From: Desmodesmus armatus
Taxonomy: Eukaryota > Chlorophyta > Chlorophyceae > Sphaeropleales > Scenedesmaceae
Length of the DNA: 64,000 nt
Assembly (NCBI GenBank): GCA_007449985.2
Contig: VIIQ02000631.1
Span: 495,501 to 559,500, forward strand
Direction of reading: 5' to 3'
Below the pieces are notes generated by a model, which searched no databases, was not told where the DNA came from, and saw only the letters and a program-made list of their open reading frames with translations. A program made the position numbers and the translations under genes. Positions within the stretch are counted from its first letter, which is position 1. Each line of letters starts with the position of its first letter. This document shows, piece by piece, positions 1 to 12,500 of this stretch.

Positions 1-90
1 CTTAAGCTGCATCCACTGGCTGTCAGTTCTCAGCCCCTGCAACGATCCTCCAAGACGCATGCCAACAGGACAAAGCCAAGACATGGTGAC

Positions 91-1259
91 TCACTGGATG
101 GTGTATACGGGGCTGGGCTGCCTGAACCCAGCATGGCCCCTGCCCTTGGCCTGCAGATAAAGGTGCAGCGCCTCCACCTCCATGTTGTACTGAGCAAGAG
201 CCAGGTCGCCCTCACGCTCAGGGTCAATCACCCTGCACACAAGGTCACAAGCAGACGCACGCGAAGGCAGCAGCAACAATCTTACATTTGACAGATTGCA
301 GACTCATTGAGCTGGCGTGGGGGGCACAGCCCGGAGCCTGTCGCACTGTACTTGCGGGTCCACCCCATGTGTACACTCCAGGCTGCTGCTGCTGCTGCAA
401 ACGGCGGTGCGCCAACAACGGATGGTTCAGGCAGCACGCGCTGCGCCCATGCATACGCCACCTGTTCTGCTCATAGTGGTGGGGCAGCCAGTTCATGCCT
501 GTGTACCTACCGGTTGTGGATGACAGATGCCACCATGAGTGACACCAGGCGCACCCTGTGCACGGGTGGCAGGGCGAGCAGCAGCCTCTGCAGGTTGATC
601 TGCTGTGCCAGCTGAGGCAGGGTGAAGCTAGCAGCGCTGTGGCCACAGTAACCGATCGCAGTCATCATCACGTCATCCAGCTCAAACCTGCAACAAGGAC
701 AGCAAGGCAACAAACAGCACACCATGTACTGTGCTCAATATGGGCGGTACTGCTGCTCCGTGCTCTTGGCTGGAGAAGGCGACGCAGCAGCCAAGCTGCG
801 AACCCAGCCTCCGTATGCCGGTGCTTTGATCACCTTGACATCGCCAACAGCCGCCGACTGCCTCGTGCTTGGCTGCCAGGTAGGCAGCACTGCGTCCTCA
901 ACTTACTGCCATCAACTCCAGTCATTTTAGCAAGGAACAGCGGCAACATACATGAAACATGGGATGCCTGCTGCGCTGTCATGTGTCCTACGCGCGCGCC
1001 ATGTTTCAGCCACATGCCAGCTGCAAATTTTGCCGCTGCAGCCGCTCCCTTCCCTCACCTGTCATTGGGCTGCCCACCTCCGACCTGCCGCTGCATGTGG
1101 TGCCGGCCCACCCCCTCCTTGCCATACACACCCGCCTCCTCACAGCTGCTGTACAGCTGGAGCAGCAGCAGCAGCAGCACACGGGCCGACTGGATCACCT
1201 CCTGAGCAGACACAGCAGCAGCAGCCTGCTGCTGTGGCACAACACCCACAGCAGCTTTG

Positions 1260-1296
<37 letters not shown>

Positions 1297-2861
1297 AGAC
1301 CCACCCTCTGCTGCTGTCTCTGCTGCATCTGCGTCCACCATCTTGGTGTCCTCTCCATCTGCTGCTGCTGCTGTTGCGACCGGTGCTGCCGCTGTTGCAG
1401 CAGCTTTGGCTGCAGGGTGGGTCACTACGTCGCCGCCGCTGCAGACAAGCAGCAAGAGGTCCCGCACCAGCTGGTGCTTGCCCTTGTCACTGTCGGCAAT
1501 GTACCTCCAGGCATCACCACCGATGGAGTCGTCCTGTGGGCGGCAGCAGTAGCAGCAATGTAAGTTGCAGCGACGGTGGCCACTGAGTTCCTCCTCAGCC
1601 TTGAGCAATTTAGGGGCGGTGGGAGGGCCGGTGGGAGACGGTGCCAGAGTTTGGTGTGCGTTCTCACACAACCCTTGTGTGCCTAGAACAATACAGTGAC
1701 AAACCCTGGCGGAGGCTGCGGTGGCCGACGATGCCACCACAACCACAATCCGCAACACACAACAGCTGCAACGCAGGTGTACTGCTGTAGACAGCCCCAC
1801 AAACTTTTCTTCCTCTTACCCTGACTTACCTGCATGATGCGGTGCAGGAGGCTGTGCTGCAGCACTGTGCCTGCCCTGATGAGTGCCTGCTCCTTCTTGC
1901 TGTCCCCCTCTGCTGTCCTGCTGAGCTGCATGTACCGCTCAAACGCAACCTGGCGCACCAGCAGATCCGCCTGCAGCAGCTGCACCACGTACAGCAGCAG
2001 CAGCGCCTGGCCTTGCGATGCGGCCTTGCTGCTGCTGCGGCTGCCGCCGCTGCTGCTGCCACGGGGGACCTTCCCAGTCACCAGCAGCACTGCGTTCTGC
2101 ACTAGCTGCTGCAGCATGGGGAAGGGTGTTGGGGCGTCCAGCAGCAGCGACTGCCTCATATGCTCGAACGGCTGCCAGCACGTGCTGCTGCTGGTGGTGC
2201 ACTGCAGCACGGGTGGCTGCTGCTGGTGTGGGGCTGACAGCTGCACCGGCGGATGCTGGGAGAGGTTCCTCAGCAACAGACAGTACGCCTTGCTGGACAG
2301 CTGTGGGTCAAGGTGCAGGTCAGAGTTGACCATAATGTGCAGCAGTGCCTCCTGCTGCTGCAGCTGCAGCGCGATGCCACTGCCTGGCCACATGGAGGCC
2401 TGATGCAGGCAGAACTCAGCATTGCCCTGCCACTTGGCAACCTCTGTCTGTTGGTCTGCTGCACCTGCATCGTCCGCTGCTGCTGCTGCCCTGCTGGGCT
2501 TTCCCGCCAGCTTTGCAATGGCATCCCTTTTGCTGATGTAGGCTTCGAACTTGGCGTTTAGCTGCGGCAGGTACTCGTCTGGCACCTGATAGACACCCCC
2601 AGCAGGCTCCTCTACGTTTGGCCAGGCTGCAGTTGCCACTGCGGTCTCGGCACGCCGTGCCTGCCTGGCGAATGCGGCCTTGATCTGCAGCCATGCAGAG
2701 CACGGGTACAAGGGCGTGAGGCGGGGCGTACGGATGGGTCCTGGGAGGGAGGGGTGGGGATCCACCATGCAGCTGTGTAAGAAGGGGGGCCAGCAGTGGC
2801 GCAAGTGGCGCCGCGGCACTGCAGCAGCTGAGGCGATCAGGAGGCCACTGGGAGACAGCAT
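91..2861 (-). CDS. Unrecognised multi-exon protein
   Basis: The minus strand carries coding-like exons I cannot assign to a family. The best one runs from about 2683 (after a CTGCAG acceptor, first residues IKAAFARQARRAET) down to 1831, where HRIMQ is followed by a GTAAGT donor. Its middle is leucine-rich and probably helical, for example YCLLLRNLSQ and LLLLYVVQLLQADLLVRQVAFERYMQL. Further exons lie near 1530-1205 (ending in a run of 12 Gln), near 1200-1055, near 690-515 (FELDDVMMTAIGYCGHSAAS) and 279-91, which ends in a stop at 91-93. The start is uncertain: it could be in the 2861 reading frame, or in a separate first exon beginning at 3225 with MPVIVRGSASLKVNC. It is divergent from the PF6 gene. 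The helical content suggests a scaffold protein, but that is a guess and no catalytic motif is visible. Confidence 0.5.
1257..1296. repeat. CTG/CAG microsatellite coding poly-Gln
   Basis: An uninterrupted run of CTG triplets on the plus strand. On the minus strand it encodes a run of about 12 glutamines inside the unrecognised gene. It is the longest pure triplet run I see in the window. Confidence 0.85.
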
Positions 2862-3593
2862 CAGCGCCCAGAGGATAGTTAGACCTGATGCACATCTGAT
2901 GTAGTGCCAGATGCAGGGGGTGACTGCAGGTAGTGGTGTTGGTCGGCATTGTGCCTGCTTTCTGCAGTCTACAGTATGGGTGCTGAGTGTGTGCCGATCC
3001 CCTAGTGGCTGCGAGGGGCGCGTTGATCACTTAGTGTGTGTCACTGTATGCTTGGAGGGTTGGCGACATTCTGCTGGCGAAGGAATGGCTGTGAATCCTG
3101 CTCTTCATGTCTGTCTTGAGCCGCAGCTTGTAGAGCTCACCCCTCCCCCGGCGCCTCTCTTGGACATCTTCTGACAAGATGCAGTTAACCTTCAAGCTGG
3201 CACTGCCTCTGACAATGACTGGCAAAGATGGAAAGCTTGATGATCACGATCGCCGGTTTGAAATGAAATGTGCGCAAGCAAGCAGGACCTCAACACGCCC
3301 AAGCTCGCTTGTTATACTCAAATGAGCGGTTAATGCCCATGATCGCAGCAACATGTCCATGCTGCATTTTTGCAACTGCATTTTGACTTGCTGGCCCAGC
3401 TGTCACGTGCGATGATCCTCGCTACTTATATCAAGACCATCCTACTTCACGCTGTATTTCGAATCCCAACTGGAAGCGTCAGCTGAGCTTGTGCAGAAAC
3501 AACGTCTGCAAACAAAGACTGGGTCAATCAAGGGTGCCTGGCTGCCTCTGATGGCGTTATAAAGGCAGACTTGCTTGATAATACACAGCTGCC
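2862..3593. promoter_or_regulatory. Divergent intergenic region upstream of PF6
   Basis: About 730 bp lie between the unrecognised minus-strand gene and the PF6 start codon. The stretch 3230-3590 is richer in A/T than the flanking exons and holds a TATA-like CTTATATCA near 3424, about 170 bp before the PF6 ATG. Part of it may be 5' exon of the minus gene: a minus frame opens at 3225. I see no other gene. Confidence 0.4.
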
Positions 3594-6500
3594 ATGGCGA
3601 CCAAGCCCAAGTCTGCCAAGCCTGGCAGCAGGGCGATGCCAGCAGCAGCAGAGCCTGACCCGGGCGTGTTGGTGGGTGTCAACTGAGCTCAGCATACACG
3701 TGATGTGCACCTTGTCAAAAAAATTGCCTTTGTGTATGCAAACTGATCCTCTTATTCTGCCCTGCAGCTCCCAGCAGACCTCCCAGCAGACTCCCCCTTT
3801 CAGGTCACATGGCGAGCAGCAGTGTTTGCAGTGCATGCAGCAGATGGTGTCAACCTCAGCGCTATCAAGGACGCCTTTAAGCAGCTGCATGTGCTTTCAC
3901 ACGTGTCACTGGGTGACCTGGCAGCTCGCCTCGACCCAGCAGACCCGCTCAGCTTGGAGGTTGCCACTGCAGCAGCAGAGGGCCACCAACATGCAGCAGC
4001 TCTGGAGGGCGCAAGGTGAGCACTGCATGAGCGCACACGCGTGCCAAACACAGCACCTGTGAACTCACTCTGAGGTCCTGTTATGTGCTCTCGTGTTTGC
4101 AGCGTCCCTGTCAACATAGCAGCCAAGCTCCTGCAGCGCCAGTTCTTGAAGGATGAGTCGCTTGCTTGGAAGTTTGAGCTGGTCAGACGGAAGGACCAGC
4201 TTGCCAAACTGGAGATGGAGGCACAGGCAAGCTGGTGCTTAGATGCATGTGCAGGCGTGTGTTGAGAATGAAGGTGGCTGACCAGCCAGGGCCTTGCTGG
4301 CACTGTCATGATCAAGGCTTGGCACGATGGTGTGCTGGTCCAGCCAACAACGACCAACTTCAGCATGCGCCCATGATACAGCACACTTCTCCAAGCTCCG
4401 AGCCTCATGCTGGCTGACGAGTGTGCAGCACAGACTGTCATAATCTGGAGTGCAGCAGCACTGACAGACACCTGCAACTTTTCACTTTGATCACCGCATG
4501 CAGATGGCTGAGGATGCGCTTGCCGATGCCAAGTCAGACCAAGCAGCCACCAGCAGCCGCCTGGCAGCTGTCAAGGCACGCTTGCCACAGCCAGCATCCC
4601 CTCCTGCAATGCCCCCAGCGCAGCAGGCGCCAAGCAGCAGGGCCAGCACAGATGATGCAACTGCTGGGGAGGATGATGATAGCGAGCAGCAGCACCGAGC
4701 AGGCCCGGCAGTGGTGCCAGCACTCAAGTTGCAGCAGCTGGTAGCTGAAAGCCAAGAGGTTGTGCTGACGCCGGAGCAGCGGCGGTCACTGAGCGAGGCT
4801 CAGGCAGCAGCAGAGGCTGCTGAGGGCACCCTCAGCGCTGCGCAAGCAGCTGCTACAGCAGCAGGTGACACCACTGAAACGGCTTGCCATAAGTATTCAA
4901 CCCAGCACACCCAAAGGCATGGGGAGTACCTTGCCATGTCAGCCACACAACCATGCCCAAAACAGCTGGGCATGCAGCAGCTGCTGCAATCAAATTGGAC
5001 TTTGAAAACAAGCTATGCTTTGTCGGCTGTCTGCATGTGCAGGTGCTGCACTGTTCGCTGCACGCGACGGCATCAACGGACATTTTGTACAGTACATGCC
5101 CTATTGGGTGGAGGGGCTGCCCAACACAGCAGCAGGGCTGTCAGCTGCAGTGGCTGCTGGCATCCCAGTGCGTGCTGTCGCGTGGCTGCACCCCTCAGCA
5201 CCAGTGGTCTCTTCAGATGGCGGCTCAGCACGGGTGTCTGCAGCTGGCAGCACGCGGCCTGCATCTGGTGCCAGCATGAGGCTCAGCACAGCAGGTGGTA
5301 CAACAGCACCTGTCCTGCGCAGCCTGCCTGTGGAACTTCGTCAGCTGCAGGATGCAGTCCATGCAGCTGCTTGGGACTCGGGCCTTGCTGGCCTGCTGGT
5401 GCTGCAGCTGCCAATAGAGGATTGCATGTCACCGTTCACCAGGGTCCCAGCAGGAAGCAGCATCACAGACCCGGACTGGGCAGCTGCGTCTAGTGCTGCT
5501 GCAGTAGCCAAGGCAGCAGCAGCTGCGGCTGCTGCGGCCGCCGCTGCAGGAGCTGCACCTGCACTGGATGCAAAAGGCACGGGCGGCAAGCCGGGCTCTG
5601 CAGTCGCGGGCGGCAAAGTGTCCAGCAGCGGCAGTGCAGGTTGCAGGCCGGGGTCGTCTGCTGCAGGCGGGAGCGCTGCAGCAGCAGCTGCCGCAGCACT
5701 GCCTGAAGAGGTTCCGGGCTGCAAGGAGCTAGCACGTGCCCTGCTCACAGTCAGGGACCAGGCACAGCGCTTTGACAGGTGGCAGGCAGAGGTTGATGTG
5801 TACCGCATGCCCGCCCTTGCCCCCACAACAGATAGCAGCACAGGGCCGCGCCTGGGCTACTACCGCCACCTCCTGGACTCGGTGCCGCCTGAGAGGCAGA
5901 GTGTGCCACTTGTGCTGCACGCCATGCTGGAGCAGGTCAGGAACCTGCGCAAGCATCCTCAGCGCTGCATGCGCTTGTTCTGTACTGTGACGTGCCAAGC
6001 AGAGTGCTGTAGCTGCCAGTAAACATGTGACTACTAGGCAAGGGGAAGCAGCAGTGACCCTATGGGGATCTGCAGGGGGTGAACCTGTCTGTCATCACAT
6101 GTCCGTGGCACAAGAAAAGTCTGCAGCGCTCACTGCAACTGTGTCCCTGTTGACGGCCTCACAGGTGCGTCAGAACTGCACCCTGGAGCTTGCACCAGAG
6201 GCGGCTGCTGACGCTGAGCAGGCCATCCTGGCCACACTGGTGGATGATGCTATCACTGCTGCCTTCAGCGGCTTTATGGAAGACCAGGCTTGCTTGCTGG
6301 AGGAGCCCTGCACACAATCATGTGGTTTGACACTGATTCAGCATGTGAGTGCCAAGCTTGCAGGGGCATGGCCAGTGTTGGTTTAGCTAACTGCTGTGCC
6401 TTCTGATGGCAGTGCCTGGGGCTGCATGTGGTTTGTGTAGCGCTCACCTCACCAGACAGCTCTGCAAGCCGCCGCAGCGGGATAGGGACTGCCGAGGGGG

Positions 6501-9500
6501 CTGCCTTGGTATCTCACATCGCTGCACAGTGGCACGCTAACTTGAAGCACCCACCTCCTGCATGCGTTGTTTGCTGCACAGGGTGACACGTTTGCAGCTG
6601 CAGCCTGTGGGCTGACGACTGGGCACGTACACCCTCGTCCCCAGCAGAGCACAGCACAGGAAGCAGGCAGTGCCAAGGACTCACATGCTCTCGACACAGG
6701 CGACTGGGGCTTTGCTGCACGGGGCCTGTCCAGTGAAGATGTTGACAGAGTTGAGGAGCACATGCTGCAGCTGTTGCAGCTGCCAGGCCTTTCAGCAGCT
6801 GCTGGCAGCAGTGCCGCTGGTGCAGTTGTTGGCAGTTTGGATGATGCAGCCATTGAAAGGCAGCTGCAGCAAGCGGGGCTCAAGGTAAGGGCTAGCATGC
6901 AGTCATGTGTCAACACCGGGCCGTAATGAGGCTTTGATCATCCCTTCCAACAACCCCTTGCAGGAGTGCCGTAGCTACGGCTATGCTATAGCATCATATC
7001 AATTCTGCCAGCAAGCCTGAGGCTGAGCGAGTATTAGCTGGCTAGCTTGTAGCTGCTTGAGCAATCCTGCAAAGTGTGTGCCAAGCAGTTGCTGCCTGCT
7101 GACATGGTGCTGCATGCAGAGCGTGTGCCAGGACGTGTCCCCTGCAACAGTCCAGCGGTCACAGCTGCTGAGTGCTGCTGTCGACATGCTCCCACCTGAG
7201 GTTCAGGCAGCACATGCAGCAGACACCCTCAGCAGGCACCATCAGGAGCCCCTGCCGCCACATGTGCTGAGGCAGGTCCTGCAGCGCAGCTTACTTGAGC
7301 TGCCAGATGCTGCCAGTGTGCACTACCAGCCTGCAGGTGCAGAGCTTGTAGCCCTGTATGCTGGACCGCAGCTGGAGAGGGCCTTCAGTTGCAGCATGCC
7401 GCATGCGATGACGTTCTGTCAGTACTGGCACAAGCTGCTGAACGGCAGCTGCAAGTCACCTGAGCTCACACAGAAGGTAGGTGTTGCCTGCTGTTTGTGG
7501 TGGACCAGGCAAGCTGCATCAGGGCCTCCACGGCAGTGCATGCTGAACAGGCAGCGGCAGAGTGGGGTGCTGACGAGGGTCAGTTTGGGCCAGGGACTAG
7601 CCGTCGCAGGCCAGGATGCATTTGGTGTGGGTAGTAGGGTGCTGGTGAGCTACACGTGTGCTATTATTTGTTTGCAGGTGTATGAGATGTGTGAAGCTGC
7701 AGCAAGCCAGCAATGGCTGAACATGCTGATGTACACTGAGGCAGGAGGCATTGCAACCACTGGGACAGAAGGCCTGCTGGCTTTGCACCAGGTGAGGTGG
7801 CCATGTCCATACATGCTGCACTTGCGACTGCAGAACCCCTAGCCACAGCCATCATGATGAGCTTCCACCGTATACATGGCTGAGAAGCAGCACAGCCCTT
7901 GCGCACAACGCCCACCCATGGTGCTTGGTGCTTCCTCTTTCAATTCAATCATGGGCACACATGAATTGTTGGGTGTGCAGGGTCCCACCACAGTGCGGCT
8001 GCTGCAGCCAGAGGCACCCGGACAGCCTTACCAGCTTGTAGCCACGCTTGAGCATGGTACAGTAGTGGCGGCAAGCGCACTGTCAGCACCGCACCCCAGC
8101 ACCCCAGACCCACCGCCAGTGCAGAAGGATGCTCGGCCAAGCGATGCCGGCAGTGCTGCAGCAGCTCCGCCTGCTGCCAGCATGAGCGACAGCGGCGGCC
8201 CTGCAGCGGCACCAGGCAGCAGCAACAGCAAGAAGCGGCCTGGCAGTGGTGTCAAGGGCTCAGCGAGTGCAGGTGCAGCACAGGGTGCAGCCCTGGGCAC
8301 AGTGCCAGAGGACGCTGCACCAGGGCCAGCCAGTGATGAGGCAGTAGCCCAGGGAGGCACGGCTGGCAGCCCTGGCGATGAAGGCTCACATGCCTGTCTG
8401 CGCCCGGTACCCCAGTGGGGTGCGCTGTGTGTCAGCACGCCTCAGGGGCTCATGGTGCAGCTCAGCACAGATGGCTGTGTGCTTATGGAGCCTGTGGACA
8501 AGCCAGGTGCACAGGTGGGTACAAGTCTCATGATATAGCAGGGTGGGGTTCCCTTGGCGTGAATGCGCGTTCCTGGTGTGCTTATTCGACGGGCCGCAGA
8601 ATGTGACTAAGGCCACATTGTGCGGCCGAGGTCCTGTGGCCCACAGCTGGCTGATGCCAGTTGGTCATAAAGCTGACCACGTTTGCTGCTTCAGAAGTAG
8701 TGCAAGCTGGCCATCACCTGGTATGGGTGCACCATGGTGGCTGTGAGTGATGTCATACCGCTGTGCATTGCAGGGTGTGCAGGCTACTGCCGTGGATGTC
8801 CTGGGTGCCCCTTTGGCTGCTGGCAAGCTGCAGGGCCTTGTTTCTGGCAGTGCTTCAGCTTGGCATGCTGTGCTGCCATGCGGCACGCTCATCAAGGCAG
8901 CAGCACAGCCACACGATGCAGCATCAGCAGCAGCAGCGTCCACAGAGCGCAACCTGCCACATGGCACAAACGCCCGCAGCAGCAAAGCCAGCCAGGGCAC
9001 TGTCTCTATCCTGCATCCAGATGGCTCGGTAAGCCAGCAGCAGCAGCAAGACCTGACGCTGGCCAGTGTCGCGGGGGACATGCGGCAGCAGGTGCCGGGA
9101 TGGCTGAGGACTGGCCCGGCGGGAGAGCAGACATGGGTGGTGGATGCTGTAGCGCTGCAGGACTTGCGGGCCGGCCTGGCAAAGGCGGCAGAGGAGGCAG
9201 CAGCAGCTGCCGCGGCAGCTGCCGCAGCTGAGGCAGCCGCGGCCGCAGTAGCTGCTGAGTCCACTGGGAAGAAAGGCAGCAAGGGCAACAAGAAGGCCCT
9301 GGACAAGTCAGCCAGCTCAAAGAAGCCCCAACAGCAGCAGAAAGAGCAGGCAGAGCAGACAGGTGCTGCGGCAACAACGGCAGCACCAGCAGCAGCGGAG
9401 GCAGGCAGCTCTGCCGTGGCTGCGGATGGGGAGCACATGCAGGAGGCGATGGATGTAGCTGATGCTGCGCTGCAGGACCTTGAGCAGCAGCCCCCACAGC

Positions 9501-12500
9501 ACATGGGCAGCATCAGGGCTGTGCAGCTGACAGATGCTGACACACGCGCTGTGGTGACCACCAGGGAGGACCACCTTTTGATCGTCAACTACCCTGATGG
9601 AAGGCACCTGCTGCAGGTGTGCTGGGCTTTTGGGCACGCCTAATTGGGGTGTGGTACGTTGACACTGTCGCCAGGCTTGCGGCAATTGCACAAGAGAGGG
9701 TGGCATCTTGCATTACAGCGGGTGCACCTGCACCAGTGGCAAACTGCACATCATGATGGTGTCCAGTTGTGGAGCAGGCGCGCTTGCAAGCGCTTGCACT
9801 TGCTGCCGTGACTGCACTGTGTCGTGCTGTACTGTGTCCGCCTGCAGGATGCTGAGGGGTGTCGGCTGAGCCATGTGGGTGCCACCTGGCTGTTTGAGGC
9901 GGCAGGCTTGCCTGCAGTGAGGGGGGACGGCACGGCAGTCACGCTGGAGCCCTGCCCAGGTGTGTACTGCTTGCAAGCTGCTTCCAGGTTCTTGTTTGAT
10001 TGCACAAGGCATGCACTTGCATAGTGTTGCTGCTGCTGACAGGCTGCCAATCAGTTGGCTGGCTGCACACAGTGCTGCACACGTGCGGCGTCGTTGTGAG
10101 CTGGGCGGTGCAAGGATTGGCCAATAGTCACACACCGCTGCCATCATGTGTTGTTGTGTGCCTGCTGTGCTGCCGGTCAAGACAGGGGTCAGTCTGAGTT
10201 GGAGTGCTGACAACAGGTGTGTCACACTGGTGCACTCAGCCACAGGAGCTGCCATCAGCCTGTCCCCCACTGGGCACGTTGTCTACAGCCCCAGCAGACA
10301 GCCTGTGGATGCATTCCTCGACACCTGCCTAGATCTTGCCCTGCAGCAAGACCAGCAGGAGGAGCAGCAGCAGGACGAGGAGCAGCAGGTGTCGGACGAG
10401 GAGGCTCTAGCGTTGCAGCAGCAGCAGCAACGGCAGGCATCATTGCTGCTGGATGAGCAGCAGCAGCTGGCTGGCATCCCTGAGGAGCAGCAGGAGCCCA
10501 GCTCACCTACAGGCCTTGATGAGCTGGCAAGTGAGGGTCTACAGGGCCAGTCACTGGCTGATGTGTGTGGCCAGCCTGATTGCTGGGGCCTGTTGGGGCT
10601 GGACCTCATGACTGGGGAGGCTGCCTTGCATGAGGCTGGTGCCTGCAAGCTGCACCTTGCGCCAGGTGAGGATTTTGACCATACAGCCTGTGCGTACCTC
10701 ACAATGTGTCTGTGGGTGGGTGTCCCTTGGCCAAGGCTGACACGACACTTTGTGATGCAATGAACAGCCACATCATGCGATGATACTTGTGTTCATGCAT
10801 GGGGTGTCAGCAAAGGTGTGGTGCTCATCAGCTTGCTGCAAGTTTCCGCACCTGCTTGGCAAATGCAGATTTGGTGGTACTCTCCCCATGCTGCTGCTTG
10901 ACCAGCTTGACATGTTTGGTGCTCTCTCATGGCGGTGTTTGTCCTTTCAGGAGGCTTTGTCCAGGTCTGGAACAGTGGCGCCCAACACCCAGATGCTGTC
11001 AGCGCAGAACCTGATGAAAATGCAGCATTGCAGTCAGAAGGTCTGGAGAACGGCAGCACTGGAGATGCAGCTGGAGCAGCAGCCGCTGATTCAGCAGCAG
11101 CTGCACCCCCTCTGGCTGCTGCTGCTGCTGCTGCCGCTAGTAGTGTCGAGGATGACGAAAATCTCACGGATGAGGAACTTGCAGCCAGAGCAGCCGCAGC
11201 TGCTGCCGCAGCCCAAGCCGCTGCTGAAGCAGCAGCAGCAGAAGCGACCGCAGCAGAGGCCGCAGCAGTGGCTGCATGCGCCGTCCCCAAGCCGGTAGCC
11301 CCAGGCATCAAACCCCGGCTGTTTGTCATCGACCCTGCCTCGTGCTCGGGATACGAGGTCCTGCCCTGTGAGGTTGTGGACCAGTATGCTGCTGCTGCGG
11401 CCAGCATGCCGGGCCACCAGCACATGCAGCAGGAGGCACTGGGCGCCGACGAGCCAGGCACCATCTGCCACACCTTCCTCAGCAGCTATGCCAGCAAGGG
11501 CCCCGGCCTGCAGCCGCTGCAGGTGCGTAGCGCAAGGGTTGCTGTTGCGCTGTGTTTAGACGGCACATGCCAGTGCGCAGCGGCACACCTCTTCAGGCGC
11601 GCAACTCTGTCAACATCAGTTCCCTCAATATGCAGTTTGAAGTGTGTCTGACGCACATGGGAGTTGAGACCCTACTTGACTGTTACCCTGAACCCTGAAG
11701 TGCTGTGGGTGCCATACTGCAGGTAGCACAGCCCAGGCAGGTGCTGCCACTCCCTGTTGACCCCGAACAAGACCTGGTCAGCCTCAGGAGGGTGCAGACA
11801 GTGGCACAGGTGGAGTGGCAGGCAGGTCAGGGCCTCAAACTGCCACGCATCGCTGCCCTCAACCCCTGGCACTTGGGCTTGCTGATGCAGCTGCTGCTGG
11901 AGGTGACATCAGCAGTGGCGTGTGTGAAGCAGCCGCTGCGGCTGCAGCTAGCACCTCAGCAGCCACTAGGCTGCCAGGTGCTGGTGCCACAGGGGATGTC
12001 GGCTCTGCGGCAGGGGCTGGTGTGTGCGGTCCTGAAGGTCAGGTGGTGCTGGTACGTGAGGTGCTGGAGTTGCCTGAGCTGGGGCCAGAGGTGCAGGAGA
12101 AGGTGGCAGCAGCAGTGGCAGCTTGGGATGCCCTCAGGTGAGCCCTGTGCTGACTGGCAGCTGGCATGGCTTGTGGGAGTGCAACAGCAGCATTGCTGCA
12201 TGGCATCTTTCGCTGGCTGGGCCTACACTGTTTGTGTGCATGATAAGAGCGTCTGCACACAGTGAAGCGGTATGATGGGTCCTGGTGGTGCTGACCAATG
12301 GCAGGGCCAACACCTGTGCTGTTGCTGTTACCAGGGTTGAGCAGGATCGGTTGCTGATGCCACGCAGCGCCTCGCCTGACCCCAACAGCTTGCAGCAGCA
12401 AGCAGATGCAGAGGCTGTCGGCGCAATGCTGGAGGCTGCTGGCTTCGCACCAGTGCCACCCGACGCAGCCGCAGCTGTACTGGGTGCAGAACCCAAACAG

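Noticed and set aside
1225..1300. CRISPR-like or array-like repeat
   Set aside because: It is a CAG/CTG triplet run in a eukaryotic exon, with no spacers.
8665..9588. 307-aa minus-strand frame opposite PF6
   Set aside because: It is the Cys/Ala-rich shadow of a PF6 exon with strong coding evidence on the plus strand.
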